The translations under genes were made by a program, and so were the position numbers. A stretch of DNA of 64,000 nucleotides from Azolla caroliniana (Eukaryota; Polypodiophyta), in the NCBI GenBank assembly GCA_043228905.1, contig JBHGNT010000015.1, positions 1,736,001 through 1,800,000 of the forward strand. Reading direction: 5' to 3'. Below are positions 31,613 to 45,072 of this stretch, piece after piece (position 1 is the stretch's first letter; each line of letters begins with the position of its first letter). A model generated the notes under the pieces. That model made no database searches. It was not told the DNA's origin and was given only the letters and a program-made list of their open reading frames with translations.

Positions 31613-32923
31613 GCTCTCCCTCTTTCTCAAGCATAACCCCATTGGGAATGGCTCCACCCCCCACCCATAAACACTTGGCACGCCCTACGACCGACCCTCC
31701 CTTGAGAAGAAGTCTCTCTCGTTCCCTCTCTGTCTGTCTGTCTACCTTCGTGTTAGAGAGTGGGGTTTGTGCGTGGACTCTTTGTGTGAGAGCCACCTTG
31801 TGATGGAGATCTCAATACTGCCTTCTACACTACGATGGAGAAGAGTTTTTCTCAATAACAATGGCAAAGCTTCCTCTAAGAATTGGGCATCTTTAATTGG
31901 TTGAAAGCTAGAGTTTTTCATTTTCTACATAGCCATCCTTCCTGCCATCAAAGCTTTCCATATCCACAATCTTTGCACACCATCTTTCTCCCTATGTCTC
32001 TCGTTTCCTCTCCGTTCTCTTCCTTCGCGACAATTTTCACGTCTTCTTCATCGCTACCATGCCTTTGTGTAGGAAAAATCATGGTAAAGCTCATAGGCCA
32101 GAGCAGAAGGAGAATGAGTAGATACACTCGTGAAGCATCGACATGTCCATAGATGATCAAACTTTGTGGGACAAGATTCCTCACAGCGCCTATGGTACTA
32201 CAAGTGCTCCATCGATGTCTTCATCTTGTGAAGACTGGATATGGCCATTCATAATGGAGATGTAGACAAACAGAAGATGATTAAGGAAGACAACACTCTC
32301 ATGGAAGAAGTTAATTCAAGGTACAAAGAGATGGAAGAACGATTGGGTATCATGTCAAACAACAAAAAATTCTTGAAGGACCTGGATGAAATGTAGGAAT
32401 GAGAATAGTAGATGCAATGTCTGAAACATTCAGTAGTGAAAATGTTTACCTTATAATAAATAATGAATACAAAAGTATGGTATTTACCATACTTCGAGGG
32501 TGTTTACCATACTCGAATGATTGAAACATTCTCGACTGCAAATGCACATATAGTACGTATGGTTCATACTATGGTGTGGACTATCACCATGCTCCTAGTG
32601 CTCAAGAATAAAGTTTTTACAATTTATTTATAATTTATTGATGAGAAACTATCATGTCGTGTCTTAGATTAATGCTACCTTTGATCATGACTTGTGACTC
32701 TTCCATATCTTCATTTTTCTATCATTCATGACTTCCAAACATTATCGTTGTTCTTGACATGGAAGTTTTTTTTGTTCGTGACTTCAAAGTTCATCTCTTT
32801 TATAGTTTTGGTGACCTTGCGTCTCTTTCCTTTGTGACTTTGGGATGTTGTCACTCATAATTTTGAAGCTCACATTGTTATGACCAACATGATACTAGAT
32901 GTGAACATCTAGTAGATTATGTG
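31613..32923. other. Intergenic stretch, no supported gene
   Basis: Short ORFs only. A segment near 32255-32395 reads as a charged, coiled-coil-like peptide (EEVNSRYKEMEERLGIMSNNK) that could be an exon relic, but nothing upstream supports a gene. Confidence 0.45.
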
Positions 32924-33380
32924 TGTTAGTATATTGTATGGTTAGTCTAATGTTATAATGTTCAAGGTGTGGTCACAAGGTGACTTTTATGCATGTCTTC
33001 CATAAAGAAATGCAAAGTGACACACATTCATGGCCTACATTTTGCATACCTGATTGTATAAATAAGGGGTTGCCGTTGTGTTTATGCTCAAGGAGTTCAA
33101 AGCAAGCTATTGGGTGTATTGGATTCTATAGACTCATCTTTCTCTTCATCGCTCTTTCTTCTTCTTTCCTCTTTCACCTGTTCACTCATCCCATTAGTCT
33201 AGCTCATTCGTTAATAATTGTCTTACATATGTAACACCATCTTTCATGATTTCAACATTCGTTTGTGCCTTTGATTTGCCTTCTTTCATTTGTTCAACAT
33301 CAGAGCTCTTCCAAAATACATTTCTTTAGTGTTGGATTCCTCTCTCCACACCACGATCGTTAGGTGGGTTCGGACTAACA
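32924..33380 (+). repeat. Possible solo LTR
   Basis: The segment begins TGTTAG and ends CTAACA, the short inverted termini common in LTRs. It has a TATA-like TGTATAAATAAGG near 33054 and a CT-rich U5-like part. No 5-bp target duplication is visible (ATGTG and TCTAC), and no second copy exists in the window. Confidence 0.35.
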
Positions 33381-36300
33381 TCTACCCTTATGTGGATGAT
33401 GCATATATGTATCATCCCTAAGCTCGTCTTTGTTGACACTAATAACCTAAGTGAGATTCACTTAAACAACCTTTTACTCTCTAATAATCAAAATATGTTC
33501 ACCTTATTTAAATGACTTAATCACATGTTAAACAAAGTTAACGAGTAGAAGATAAAAGTAGACAAAAACCACACACGTGGTTATTACCAACATGATAAAC
33601 TTCATACAAGGGCTCCCACTACTTAACATAGAGTGCTTGAGACTTGGACCCTTAATGGGGAAGGACTTGGCTTAAGAGGATACACTCTAGCTCTAGAATG
33701 AGGAGAAGAATTATATGCTTGCATGATCAATGTGCACACAATCCATATCTATTGCCGCCCACCACATTTCTTTGTTGGCCTGAATGAAAACTAAAATTAA
33801 TTCCACTTCTACACCTCATGAGATACAAAACAATATATAATCATTTATTCAAGCTCAAATGCTCGAAAAACATTTATATGTATGTTCAACATGAATGTTT
33901 TGATGGCGATTAATGTCGGGGTAGTGAGCTAGTTAGAATTTTTCTAATGTACGAGCCTCAAAATGCTAGGTCAAAAAATGTATGTAAAGATTGAGAAGTG
34001 TGAAAGCTCAATGTTGCTCTCGGCCACAAGCTCTTTTTGAGCATCTCACAATAGAATAGATAGTGTAGGAATTAGAGAATGAAATGGCTTCTAGGATTCA
34101 TTAAGGCATATGAAATGGTCATGGGAATAGGGGTTTGGTGATTAGTGTTTAGATGATTTGAGTTTGATAAGGGATCTATGCTTTAGATGCAGAACAACTT
34201 TAAAACATATCACATTCATGATGTTTAAGTATTGGTTTTTATAGTAACAATTGTTTTTTGTTTTCAACAACTTGGGTCGTGGAAAGTGACTGTGTAAATG
34301 TGGCGGCACATCTTTAGCGTGCATTATATAAAACTAGAAATGTGTAGGATTTCTAATCCACAACCTTAAGATTGCAAAAAACACAAGCTTGATGGAATTT
34401 TATATTGCTTGTGAATCTACATGCAATTTAAGTGTCACTTCCAATACGTGGGGGGCTATCCAATGCCTCCGATGCAATGCACTTTCATATTGTTGTTTAG
34501 TGTGCCTAATATCATGTTCTGTTTAGTTTGAAGCAATCATACACCTAAATAAGTCTAGTTCCCAAAATTCTCTAGACATGTTCTTGCATATTTAATGATG
34601 ACATGGAAGTGGTTGCATAAACAATTATGTCACGTGGATGTCAATACTCCCTTAGAACACACTCCATATATGTCTTGCTTTTCAAGATGAAAACATGCAC
34701 ACATAAGAATTTAGAATTTTGAGTTGAAAAAGGAAATGTATATTATGGTTTCAATCCTAGGTTTACATAAGACAAATCTTTGCATAAGAATCCATTTGTC
34801 ATTACATGATTTCTTGAAAATAGGAATGGGCTCATTCTTATGGTTATTTTAGATGCCAATATATATATCATCTACAATTAATCGAAAAAGAACTTGAAAA
34901 CACAAATGCTTGATGATGGAAGATATTCTCTAGAGGTTTGGTTAGTAGGCATGCATGCATGCATACCATACCTCTTAAGCACTACATATCTCGTGACATA
35001 CCCACTCATTCCATTCGAATTCATAGTGTAAGTAAAGAGAAGAGGCCATGTTAATGAGATACTATGTGGTTCACTTACCTCATCATGTGGATATGCTTTA
35101 ACGTGAAGCAAAGCACGAATTCAAGCTACACTAAAATCACATGCAAACCTTTTTAAAAGTTGGGCACTTCCAAAGAAGAAAAGGGAAATTCAATGAATGG
35201 AAAAACAAATACATATTTCAATGCCAGTTGTAGTTGTGATTATTGTAAGTTGTTGCAACAATGCAATCCATTTCACGTCAATTTATCGTTCGATGAAACG
35301 TGATCCGCTTTTATTTGGAGCAATAGAAGTACACAAGATAAACTACAAATCATTGGTGCTTGTAGCATCGGAGAAAATACCAAGTTGTTAGTACATGGGG
35401 AACTTTAGATAGAGTTAACCTTGTCTGCAAAAGCAACACGATTGTTTTGCATCGTACAAGCTCTATTTTGTTGGCATTTTCTCTTAAAAAGGCAATATGT
35501 TAATAATTTGATAGTCTAGAGATAGATCATACATGACAATGTTTGTCAGCTAATTTTGATTAAAGAGGAAACTTAATTACTTATCAATACACATATTTCC
35601 TCTCATGAAGCCCATGTTTCAGAACATAAAGTATACTCCATCGAATGCTAAAATTTATCCCGTCTTTTATGCATACCATAAACTTTGTTAACTACTTTTG
35701 GCACTTCCCTCTTCATGCCATATCCTTTTCAATAAGAATTTGGGATAGTTTTTTCCCCTCACTAGCATTATCCATGCAATGTTTTCAAAACATTCTTCTA
35801 TTGTTTTTGTTTTGGAGATACCTTTTCAAGCATTAAATGACCCATGCAAATCCTCTTGGACGAAGATAACAAGAGGAAGCATCGACACTGTTAGATAGAA
35901 GCCTTGGTTAGCAAACGTCCAAATCTTGTACCTTTTCGAATGATAACATACTTACATATACATTTTGCTAGAGAACCTCTAGGGCATTAAAAGTAAGGCT
36001 TATTTTTTAGAGAGATTAATTGTAGGAGGAAAACTAACAAGTCAATCTATCTCTAGTCTCATTGATGAAAGCATAAATGCATTTCGGAAATGGAATGATC
36101 GAGAAGTGCTTGTTTGATTACATTATATGTCATTAGTTCATCAACCTTGTTTTTACAGTTGAAGAACGCAAACTCGAGCTTCTTTATGCTTGTTTTTGAC
36201 TAGGTAGACAAAAACATTCCAGAGCTGATTTGGCAGAGGGTATTCATGATAGGAAATATATGCAAGAGAACTTTTTGTCTACAAGTTAGAGATTGGACAA

Positions 36301-37100
36301 AACTAATGTGGGGAAAATGTGTATGTAGGCATGGATGATGCCACATAGGATAGAATCATGGGAGGGAGAAATGTCCCAATCCAACCACGAGGTTCATCCA
36401 CCATTTATGAGCACACTACTAGTTAAAGGTTTGGCAGAGTGTCGACAAGAAAGCCCCAGTTTCCTTGCCAAATCATATTAAGGAGTAGTTTCTTATCAAA
36501 CGTTTCGGGAGAATTTTACATTTCGAGAGTTCTTGTACAACAAACATATGGTGCATGCATGCCATGTCGTGGGCACATAGATAACGTGTTGGAAAAGGGA
36601 CAAATTCTGTTCCATTTCGGAGGCGGAACATAAAGATCTATGGAATTACCTTACGCAAATGGCCTGCTTTGAATCGGGCAAGCAACCTCTGCGAATATCA
36701 TGAGTTCTTGGAAGAAGGCCATTCATTTCCAATCCCTAAATTTGTTGTAAAATAACAGATCTACATTGCCAGAATATTGAGCTCGAGCTCGAGGTGTTTT
36801 CGGGGGGGGGGGGGGTGTTTAGGAATCGAGAACGGCTCAGGTCAAGCCTGAACGCAGCTGTTAAACCGTTTTTAAAATGGTTTGGCGACTCGGTTCCGGT
36901 TTAGGCTTTAGCTTCCTTAACCGGTTTGAGATTGGTATGTGATGGTTCAAGCCGAACCAAACCGGTTTCCAAACCAATTACTTTGTTCCTCTCTCTTTCT
37001 CTCTCTTCTCTGTTCTCTGCGGTTCTGTTTGTGTGTGCAGAGCAGAGCAAAAATGGCAATGGCAAGAGCCACCACTACAGTCCATTGATGAATGAAGGGG
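33381..37100. other. Intergenic stretch upstream of the Alfin-like gene
   Basis: No coding or repeat structure is recognised in most of it. A run of 13 G lies near 36801. From 36840 to 36980 there are repeated CCGGTTT/GGTTTGG motifs, resembling in composition the subterminal part of the TIR element at 29360, possibly a truncated relative. Confidence 0.5.
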
Positions 37101-37149
37101 GTTTTCCCTCCCAATGATTGCCCCCATCCAATTCCACAGCCTCCACCCA

Positions 37150-38400
37150 ACCCTAATTCCCTCCTCACTCTCAACCGGAAACCCTAATTCTCTTCCAAAC
37201 CCCAATTCCTTACAACAAACAGTCTCAACCAAACGCTGCTTCTCTTCCCAACCCTGATTTCCTGTGACATTCTCAACCAAACCCTAAATTTTTTCACAAC
37301 GTCCTCACAAAAACCCTAATACCTTACCACAGTCTCAATCGATCCCTAATTTTTTTTTTCACAACGGTCTCAGAAAAACCCTAATTCTGTTCCAAACCCC
37401 AGTTCCTTACCACAGTCTCAACCAAACCCTAATTTTATTTTACAACGGTCTAAACAAAACCCTAATTCTCTTTTCCGACCACAGTCTCCATCCATCCCTA
37501 ATTTTATTACTACAGCAGTCTCAGCAAAACCCTAATTTTCTACCATGGTCTCAACGAAAACCTAATTTTCTTTAACAGGCTCAACCTACACTGAAACCCT
37601 AAGTTTCTACAGAATCTGAACAGTATCCTGACCGTATAAAGATTCTCAAACATTACCCTCATTTTCTTAACTAAACCCCCGATTCTCTGCTTGTAAATCC
37701 AATGGACGAATCCTCCCTTCCCCCCAATCCTCGCACTGTTGATGACGTCTTTAAAGATTTTCTTGGCCGTCGCTCAGGCGTCCTCAAAGCCCTCACATCT
37801 GGTCCGTATATCTTCTGCGAAAGCCTAATTTTTCTTACAACCTTCTTTCTTAGAAACCGCAAATACCTTTGCAAAACTTTTTGTTTCTGTAAATCTTTCT
37901 TCTAAAACCCTAATTTTTGTTTTCAGAATCTCCCCATCTAAACCCTAATTTTGTTTTGATCAATTTTGTTCCAAAGTATTAAATTAATACTCATTTGTTC
38001 TAACAAAGTCCTGCCAACTATAGTTTCTGCCTTTTTCTGCTAAACCCTAATTTCCGTTTTAGAAACCTTTCTTTCCAAACTTAGTTTTTAACAGGTTTCT
38101 GCTGAACCCAAATTTTTTTAACAATATACCTGAAGTCATTAATTCTAACAGATTTCTACGAACCCTAAATTTTCTTTTAAATAGTTTCTAGCAAATCTTA
38201 ATTCATGTATGTAGGAAATATTAACCCTATCTATTGTTTCGATAAATCGTTCTGTTAACCCCCAAGTTGCGTTTGAAATGAATATTTCCCGTAAACCCTG
38301 ATTTGTTTTTAAACAAGTCTTTTGACCAACCGTAATTTGATTCTAACGAGTCAAACCCTGACCTCATTTGTTTCAAATCTGCATCTTACCCTCTTGCCCT
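37150..38400 (+). promoter_or_regulatory. Telo-box (AAACCCTAA) cluster in leader and intron 1 of the Alfin-like gene
   Basis: About a dozen copies of AACCCTAA, nearly all on the + strand, lie 5' of the ATG (37150-37605) and continue in intron 1 (37905-38170). Many follow CAGTCTCAACC/CACAACGGTCT spacers at irregular 25-60 bp distances, so this is a degenerate repeat and not a telomeric array. Telo-boxes are known promoter elements of plant growth and translation genes and are bound by TRB proteins. Function here is inferred. Confidence 0.65.
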
Positions 38401-41139
38401 AACTCTAATATTTTTGCTGTTTCTGCAGATGTGGAAGAATTTTGTGAGCAGTGCGATCCTGGTAAGTCTAGATCAATTTTGTTTTTGCCATATAAAGGCT
38501 AAAATTGTTTAAATTCCTTAAAAAAAAAATTTGGCAAGGGGTCGCAACTTAACTTCTACCAAGAAAATCTTTGAAATTTAGTTATTTTGGCCTTTAAATT
38601 CTGCCGACGAAAATATGGGAAATTTTGTGGTAGCATCTTTATTTGATCGGTTTGTATGTTAAGAGAAAGATTTTGACACAATGCTATATTTTTTTCCCTT
38701 TGTATGCAGAGAAGGAGAATTTGTGTTTGTATGGTTTTCCCGACGAAGCATGGGAAGTAAATCTACCAGCAGAGGAGGTTCCTCCAGAGCTTCCGGAGCC
38801 TGCTTTAGGTATCAATTTCGCCCGAGATGGAATGCAACGAAAGGACTGGATTTCTCTCGTTGCTGTGCATAGCGATGCATGGCTTGTCTCTGTTGCCTTC
38901 TACTTTGGTGCGAGATTCGACAAGAATGATAGGTTAGTCATCAAGAAATCTTTCTTCTTTTATTGTATTTTATGGTATTTTATGCCAATTTGGAAAGGTT
39001 TTATTATCTTCATTCAGTATCCATTTTTGCTAATTGACTGGTGTTGTTTCTGGAAGTTTTGTTATTGTTGTTATTTGTTTGTATATTATGGAATTGTGCA
39101 ACGCTGGAACTTATGTGTAATGGTATATTAATTATGTGATTATTGTTAAATGCATTCATTATTTGTGTTCTAGGAGATGGTCCAATTCTACAACTTGCAT
39201 CATTGTCATTATTCAGTATTTCCATCTTATAGTATGTTGTCAATGCTGAAAGTTATGATTCTTGTTATTTCATGTACTATTTGTAACTTATAAAAGGGAG
39301 TCTATTTTAGAATGGTGTTAATTCTGTATTTTAACTGTATGGAATGGTGTCAATTCTGTGAGTTATACTAGGGTTGGTATTTCTTTTCTATAATTTCAGA
39401 GGTTAAATGAGTTCATGTGTTCTTCATTTTGAAATTGCAATTTTTAAAACATGTGAACTGCCCTTCATTGAGGCCCCAGAAGTAGTACAAATTTGAAGAT
39501 GACATCTTTGGTACCTCTTTTAGTGATTAGCATGGAAAGTGATTAGTGTGAAAGCATGTGAACTTTGAAGGTAGCAAGAATCCTTCTGTGAGGGTAGTAA
39601 AAAGTTAACAATGACATCTTTGTAGCAGATTTTCATGATTGGCATGGAGATAGTGGTTTCTAGTGATTGGAATGGATGTACATAAAGTCATCATGTCAGA
39701 ATTATGCCGCATCAGAGCTAAAGATTATTTGAGGGCCTGCAAGACTGGAAATGCCCCATATCTAGTCTTGGGTTGTTGCATCTGCACATCAGTGATGTGG
39801 AAGGGTAGCTATGTGAATGGCCTTCTTTAGTTGCATTTTGTTCTTATTCTCTATTTATTCGTGTTTTATTTCGCTGCCAATGTGTTTGCTTTAGCAGAAG
39901 TGATACTAATAAGGAATCATTTATCAACAGATAGTTATACTTCATTTTTTAGATATCTTTATAGCTAATTGACTGTCTCATTTCTGGTTAGAAGTAGACT
40001 TTATTTGGTTACACGTGATACTCAACTTTGTATAAAATTTGCTTTGGTTCATTCAATCTTTCATAGTTTCTACCCCTTGTATATCATATTCTATAGAGCT
40101 GATATTTGTAGACTTGATTTTCCCTCTTTAGTATCTTTTAGTTGTAGCTACATGCTTAAGATGATTTTCACTTTCTTTTTACAAATTGGTATTAGATACT
40201 AAACTCATGTAAGAATATATTTGGTCACTTACCGATAAGTTCTAAGCTCAAAATCATTTTACGAGCAAGTATTGAAGCTCAGGATTGTTGTAAGTTCAAC
40301 TTGGTTTCAAATACCCATATGGGAACATGTAATGTTTTATTAGATTCAGAGATACAAACTTAGTTTTTGTTTGTGTGGCACTTCCAAAATCTAGGATATT
40401 CTTGCCACGACCATGTTTTTTAAAATGCTTTATATGTAACCCATTTGGGACAACTCGAGGACTGAACAGGTTTTATGTACTCAGGAAAAAACTTTTCAAT
40501 TTGATCAATGATGTGCCCACAGTTCTCGATGTGGTGACGGGGAAAAAGCCTCTCAGAGAAAGTATTGCTTCTGCCAAAGAGAATAAGGTCACAATCAGCC
40601 ATAAATCTAATGGAAAAGCGAACTCCTCATCGACAAAGGTGGTAAGTTAAAAAGAATATCCTTTATCTTATGAGCATTCACTAATTCTGATATATGGGAA
40701 TCAAAATTTGCTCTTTTACAACATTACAGGCATAGGGATGTTTGTTTGGTAATAATCATGATGAGAATAAAAGAATAGTTCTTTGGTTGCGTTCTTATTA
40801 TATTATTATTTGTTGCAGAAGTCAACCAAACCCCCTCCCCCACCTCCATCACTTGATGATGGAGATTATGAAGAGGAAGCTCCAGATGATACTGATACTG
40901 ATAATGATGCCGATGCTGCTGATGAAGAAAAGGATACTTACGAAGGAGATGAAGATGAGCATGAAAGTACTCTATGTGGCATATGTGGTGAAAGCTATGG
41001 TCCTGATGAATTTTGGATTTGTTGTGATATTTGTGAGAGATGGTTCCATGGCAAATGTGTGAAGATTACACCCGCCAGAGCCGAGCATATTAAGCAATAT
41101 AAATGCCCATTTTGCAATAACAAACGGATGCGTGCATGA
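37702..41139 (+). CDS. Alfin-like PHD-finger protein (histone H3K4me3 reader)
   Basis: Exons: 37702-37801, 38429-38461, 38710-38932, 40485-40641 and 40819-41139. All have GT-AG borders and continuous phases, giving 277 aa. The N-terminal Alfin domain is nearly canonical: [19 protein letters not shown] in exon 1, [20 protein letters not shown] across exons 2-3, then [28 protein letters not shown] and [18 protein letters not shown] variable linker (PPPPPPS, then an acidic Asp/Glu run) leads to a complete C4HC3 PHD finger, [17 protein letters not shown] to QYKCPFC. Members are small nuclear proteins that bind H3K4me3 through the PHD finger and act with PRC1-type or other chromatin complexes. The paralogue number cannot be told. 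The loop after FGARF is shorter than in the Arabidopsis proteins I recall. Confidence 0.95.
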
Positions 41140-43297
41140 ATATGGATGTATCATGTATCATGTATCATGGATAATGTGATACTAGATGAAAGAGTATACG
41201 GAAAAACAACAAAGCAAATCAATCTATTGGAAGATTAGCAGTCAATGTGGGAATTTATGAAATTTTATTTTGAGCTTCATGAGAGATGGCCATTCAAGAG
41301 GTTTTCACATACATACCCATATGTCAGGAGCGATTTGTATTGGAAGCTAACTTAACTACCCACTTTAACACAATTGGGTACTGTTTCGTTATGTAAGTTA
41401 TTTTATCGAGGAATCGATCCAAAATGCGCTCCTAGCATGGTTTCTTTTTAAATACGATAATTCTGTTATATCCCATGCTTTTGGGTCAGCTTCTTGACTT
41501 TTAGTGTAGCAAGAAGTATATAAATGGTAACATCTCATTCCTATTCTCTACAGGCCAGATCTAGATTTTATTTTATTCTTGTCAATTTGCGGCAGTCCAT
41601 TGGATCATGGTGAGCACACATCTCCGCTCTTCTTTCATCGTTGCTTTTAATGAAGATCCTGTGTGTTTTTTACTTGATAGGTATGTGTATATTGTCATAG
41701 AAATAATGATTTATAGGGTTGACAAATCAGCCTGATAGTATGAATTTTGATGGCCTCATGTTTTTTCTAAGGTAAAGTTAATGACAGGATTATTTATTTA
41801 ACCATAGATGGGTACAGATTACATGATATGATTTTTAATGCTTACAGTAAACTTCCATTGTCATAAAAATAATGAGTTAATGGAAGATGTCTGATTTGGT
41901 GATGGAAGTCGGTGTTTCTTATCACATTTTAATATATGCTGACTTCTTTGTGCAGCTTTGACTTAAGACCATGATTTTGATATTCTCATGCCTCGTCTCT
42001 GCCTAATAACGATAAAATATTGAAACCACATCTTAGATTTTGTTATTCTCATGCCCAAATCTACAGTGCGCCTCTGCCTTCCAAAGCCAGTTCAAAGCAA
42101 GCTTGGATTTTTAATCCAATAGCTAGGGAATTGAGAGAACAAACAAATGTGATGACTCAGAGAATGATTACCTCAATCAACTAGCTGCCAAGATTTGTTC
42201 TGAAAAAATGATGAACTTTACAAACGAGATAAAAGGTCCACTATTAGACAAAAAGTACAGTATTAGGATTGCAAATGATAAAGGAGGCAGTCTATGCTTA
42301 TTGATGGCTAGAAATAGAATTTCCACTGATAATCCATCAACTTAAATTCAATAGCAAACTGCTTGTCTCTAACAGCAACTACCGGCGATCTTCAAAGCAT
42401 GCAATCTATGGTCAAATAAGATGTCCCTGTTTGTCTGTAGTTATGGCTAGAAGGTTGCTTCAGAACTTCCTCCTACTGACCTATCCTCCATCCATCTTGT
42501 CCCATCATTTCCATATTCTCCAGCAACCATGGATGCTCTGTTCCATCGAACATTATCGAGACACAAAAGCAGTTAGACACCTATTTCTTCTCTACTGCTG
42601 CTGATTTTGCTTAGATGAGGGATGACAATCATGCTCTGATTCATCTAAAAGAGAAAATTGTATCATTTGCAAAGGCACTTTGTGTGACAGAAAGAAAAAA
42701 CTCCTACCTGCATCTATTTATGCATTAGTGTGTGTTTTCATGGTCAGTTTTTGGGCTATAACGTATAAAGTTTTCTATAGGTTGCAAAAACTACACACAC
42801 GTACTGGTTTTGTAGATAATTTAGGATAATTAGAAGAACCCTAACCAAAAGCTCATTGAAGCTTCCACTGTGGCTTATGAGACCCAAGAAAAGTTGTGAC
42901 GTGAGTCTAAACCATATAGAGGATTTTAGTAGCAATGTGATACATGCATGATAAAGACTCATGAGAGGAGACATGAAAGGAGGTTTTGTTTAGTGTGTGT
43001 ACTGAGCTTCTTCATTTCAATGTATCCCATCCTAGCAGAATTGGAAGAAGGTATATTGATGTTTATTCTTGATAGAGAGAGAGAGAGAGCCGATTGGGTG
43101 ATGATTGAAATGGCTGTATAGACTCTTTGAAGACTGTAGTTCTAAAAAAAAACATGTTCTACAATGAAAAGTTGTTATACTAGGCCTAATTTCATTTCCA
43201 TCCAAGTCTCTCGAAGAGAAGCGGGAGGTCAAAGGGTTGCGATGTGGATGTGGCCCGTGGTCCCAATGTAAAAGGTACCCCAACCATAGCTTCTAGT

Positions 43298-43333
<36 letters not shown>

Positions 43334-45072
43334 TCTATTGTTTGCAATTTGAACTTAGACCCTTATGCATGGGTGGGTGAATTTTGGGGAAAATGAGCCA
43401 TGTCCATCATCCCAGCCAAACAAGGGTAGTGTTAGGAACAGGAATCACAAGAAGCAAAAAATGGCCCAAAGAGGCAGTTTTTTAAGCTACAATTATGGCT
43501 GCTCAAAGAATGTATACAAATGTAATTAGAGACACTATGAAGTTGTGGACTGTGTGCTTCTCTTTTGAAACAACGGAGCGGTGTCAGAAACTTATTGTGG
43601 AAATGCCGATGCCAAGCTGCAAAAGCAAAGAAGTTGGAAGCTCTAAATACGCGATGGAAAGAAGGTGCAGCAACAGCTTGTGCATGGACTGAAAAGAAAG
43701 CTAAGGAAGAGAAAACTGAACATGCCCATGCTATGTCATAAGCATTTGCTGGTTTATGATGCACATCTCCAGTTTGAACCCGATTTGTGAAGGTGATTTA
43801 CATAGTTTTGGATACTTGGAGGAGAATAGTATCATTACAGAAACATGCCAAAAAAAAAAAAAAAGTTCTGAGAGTTTACAGTTTTTGGTAGTTGAACAAA
43901 CCGGAAATAACTCATCAGCAGAACACCTTATTAAGTGAAGGTACCGAAAAGAGCCTTGAGTTAAAGTTTTGGTTCAATAATTGTTTCAATATGTAAGCTT
44001 CAGATACATAGCAAGGTTTTGTAAAGTTCAAGGATTGATGCTTGTTTCAAGTAGTTACAAGAATCAATGCTTTGTTTGTTTCTTTCATGTGTTCAAGGAT
44101 CAATGCTTGTCCATTGAGTTAAATGGTTTTGGTCACGTGACTTTCTTGACATATAAACTTTATTCCTATCCGCACATCTATCACACAATACGAATACATA
44201 CATACATACACACTTGTGATGAAGTATCCCCATGTTTTAAAGCACGAGAGAGCTGAACAAAACATGCTTCTCTCATATTCCATTTAATGGTTGGAGTAGT
44301 TATGGCATTTTTAATCATTTTCAATTTTTGGATTCTTGATTATGCAACTAATGATGACATGTTTCTGCCCATTTTCAACTACTTTCTATGATCATAAAGT
44401 GCATTGACTCAATCACTCCATAATTTTAAGTGTATCGAATCTTCGACCTGGTTTTGGAAATTAGGGCCTTACTGCTTGCATTTAGGGATGGAAATCACTT
44501 CAATAACACCATGAGTCCTCTTTTTCTATAGAACTTAAAAGGATATATTCTTTGTGGTTGTGCTAGAGAAGCACCATCCATAATTATAGCACGGCTATAT
44601 TTTGTAATTAGGCAATTATCGAATCCCTGTACAAAGAAATATGTGGAGTCGGGTTTAGCCCTATTTACTCTGTTGTATACATGCCAAAGAATGTTACTTT
44701 ACATTCTAATATCTGGGGTTCTTTCGAGGTGTTAACACAGGCATCATTAAGATGAACATAAATTAATCTAACATTGGCATCGTTAAGATGAATATACATT
44801 CTTCAATATGCTTAGACATTTTTGTGGCCCCTGAAAACGACAGAATCAAAATGAATCTGCTTCCTTTTCGAAATTATTTTGCAGTATGATACTTACACAT
44901 ATAACTGGTATGGATGTATGGATTTTTACATTTATGAATTGTCAATAATCAAATTAATTACAAACAAATGCAGCAATTTAACTCAGGAAACTGCAAATAA
45001 GCTTCATGAGTTCATTCACTCCATCACAACATGAGCCATGGAAACTCAAAAACATTTGAATACAAGCTCTTG
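41140..45072. other. Intergenic stretch between the Alfin-like gene and the membrane-protein gene
   Basis: The Alfin-like 3' UTR should occupy the first part. A GA microsatellite lies at 43296-43330 and a shorter one near 43075. Around 43560-43735 a short + strand frame reads CRCQAAKAKKLEALNTRWKE then TEKKAKEEKTEHAHA, a Lys/Ala/Glu-rich peptide that might be a processed-gene relic. I cannot identify it. Confidence 0.5.

Noticed and set aside
37150-38170. Interstitial telomere
   Set aside because: AAACCCTAA motifs are separated by irregular unique spacers and flank a normal gene start, so they are telo-boxes or a degenerate leader repeat, not a telomeric array.
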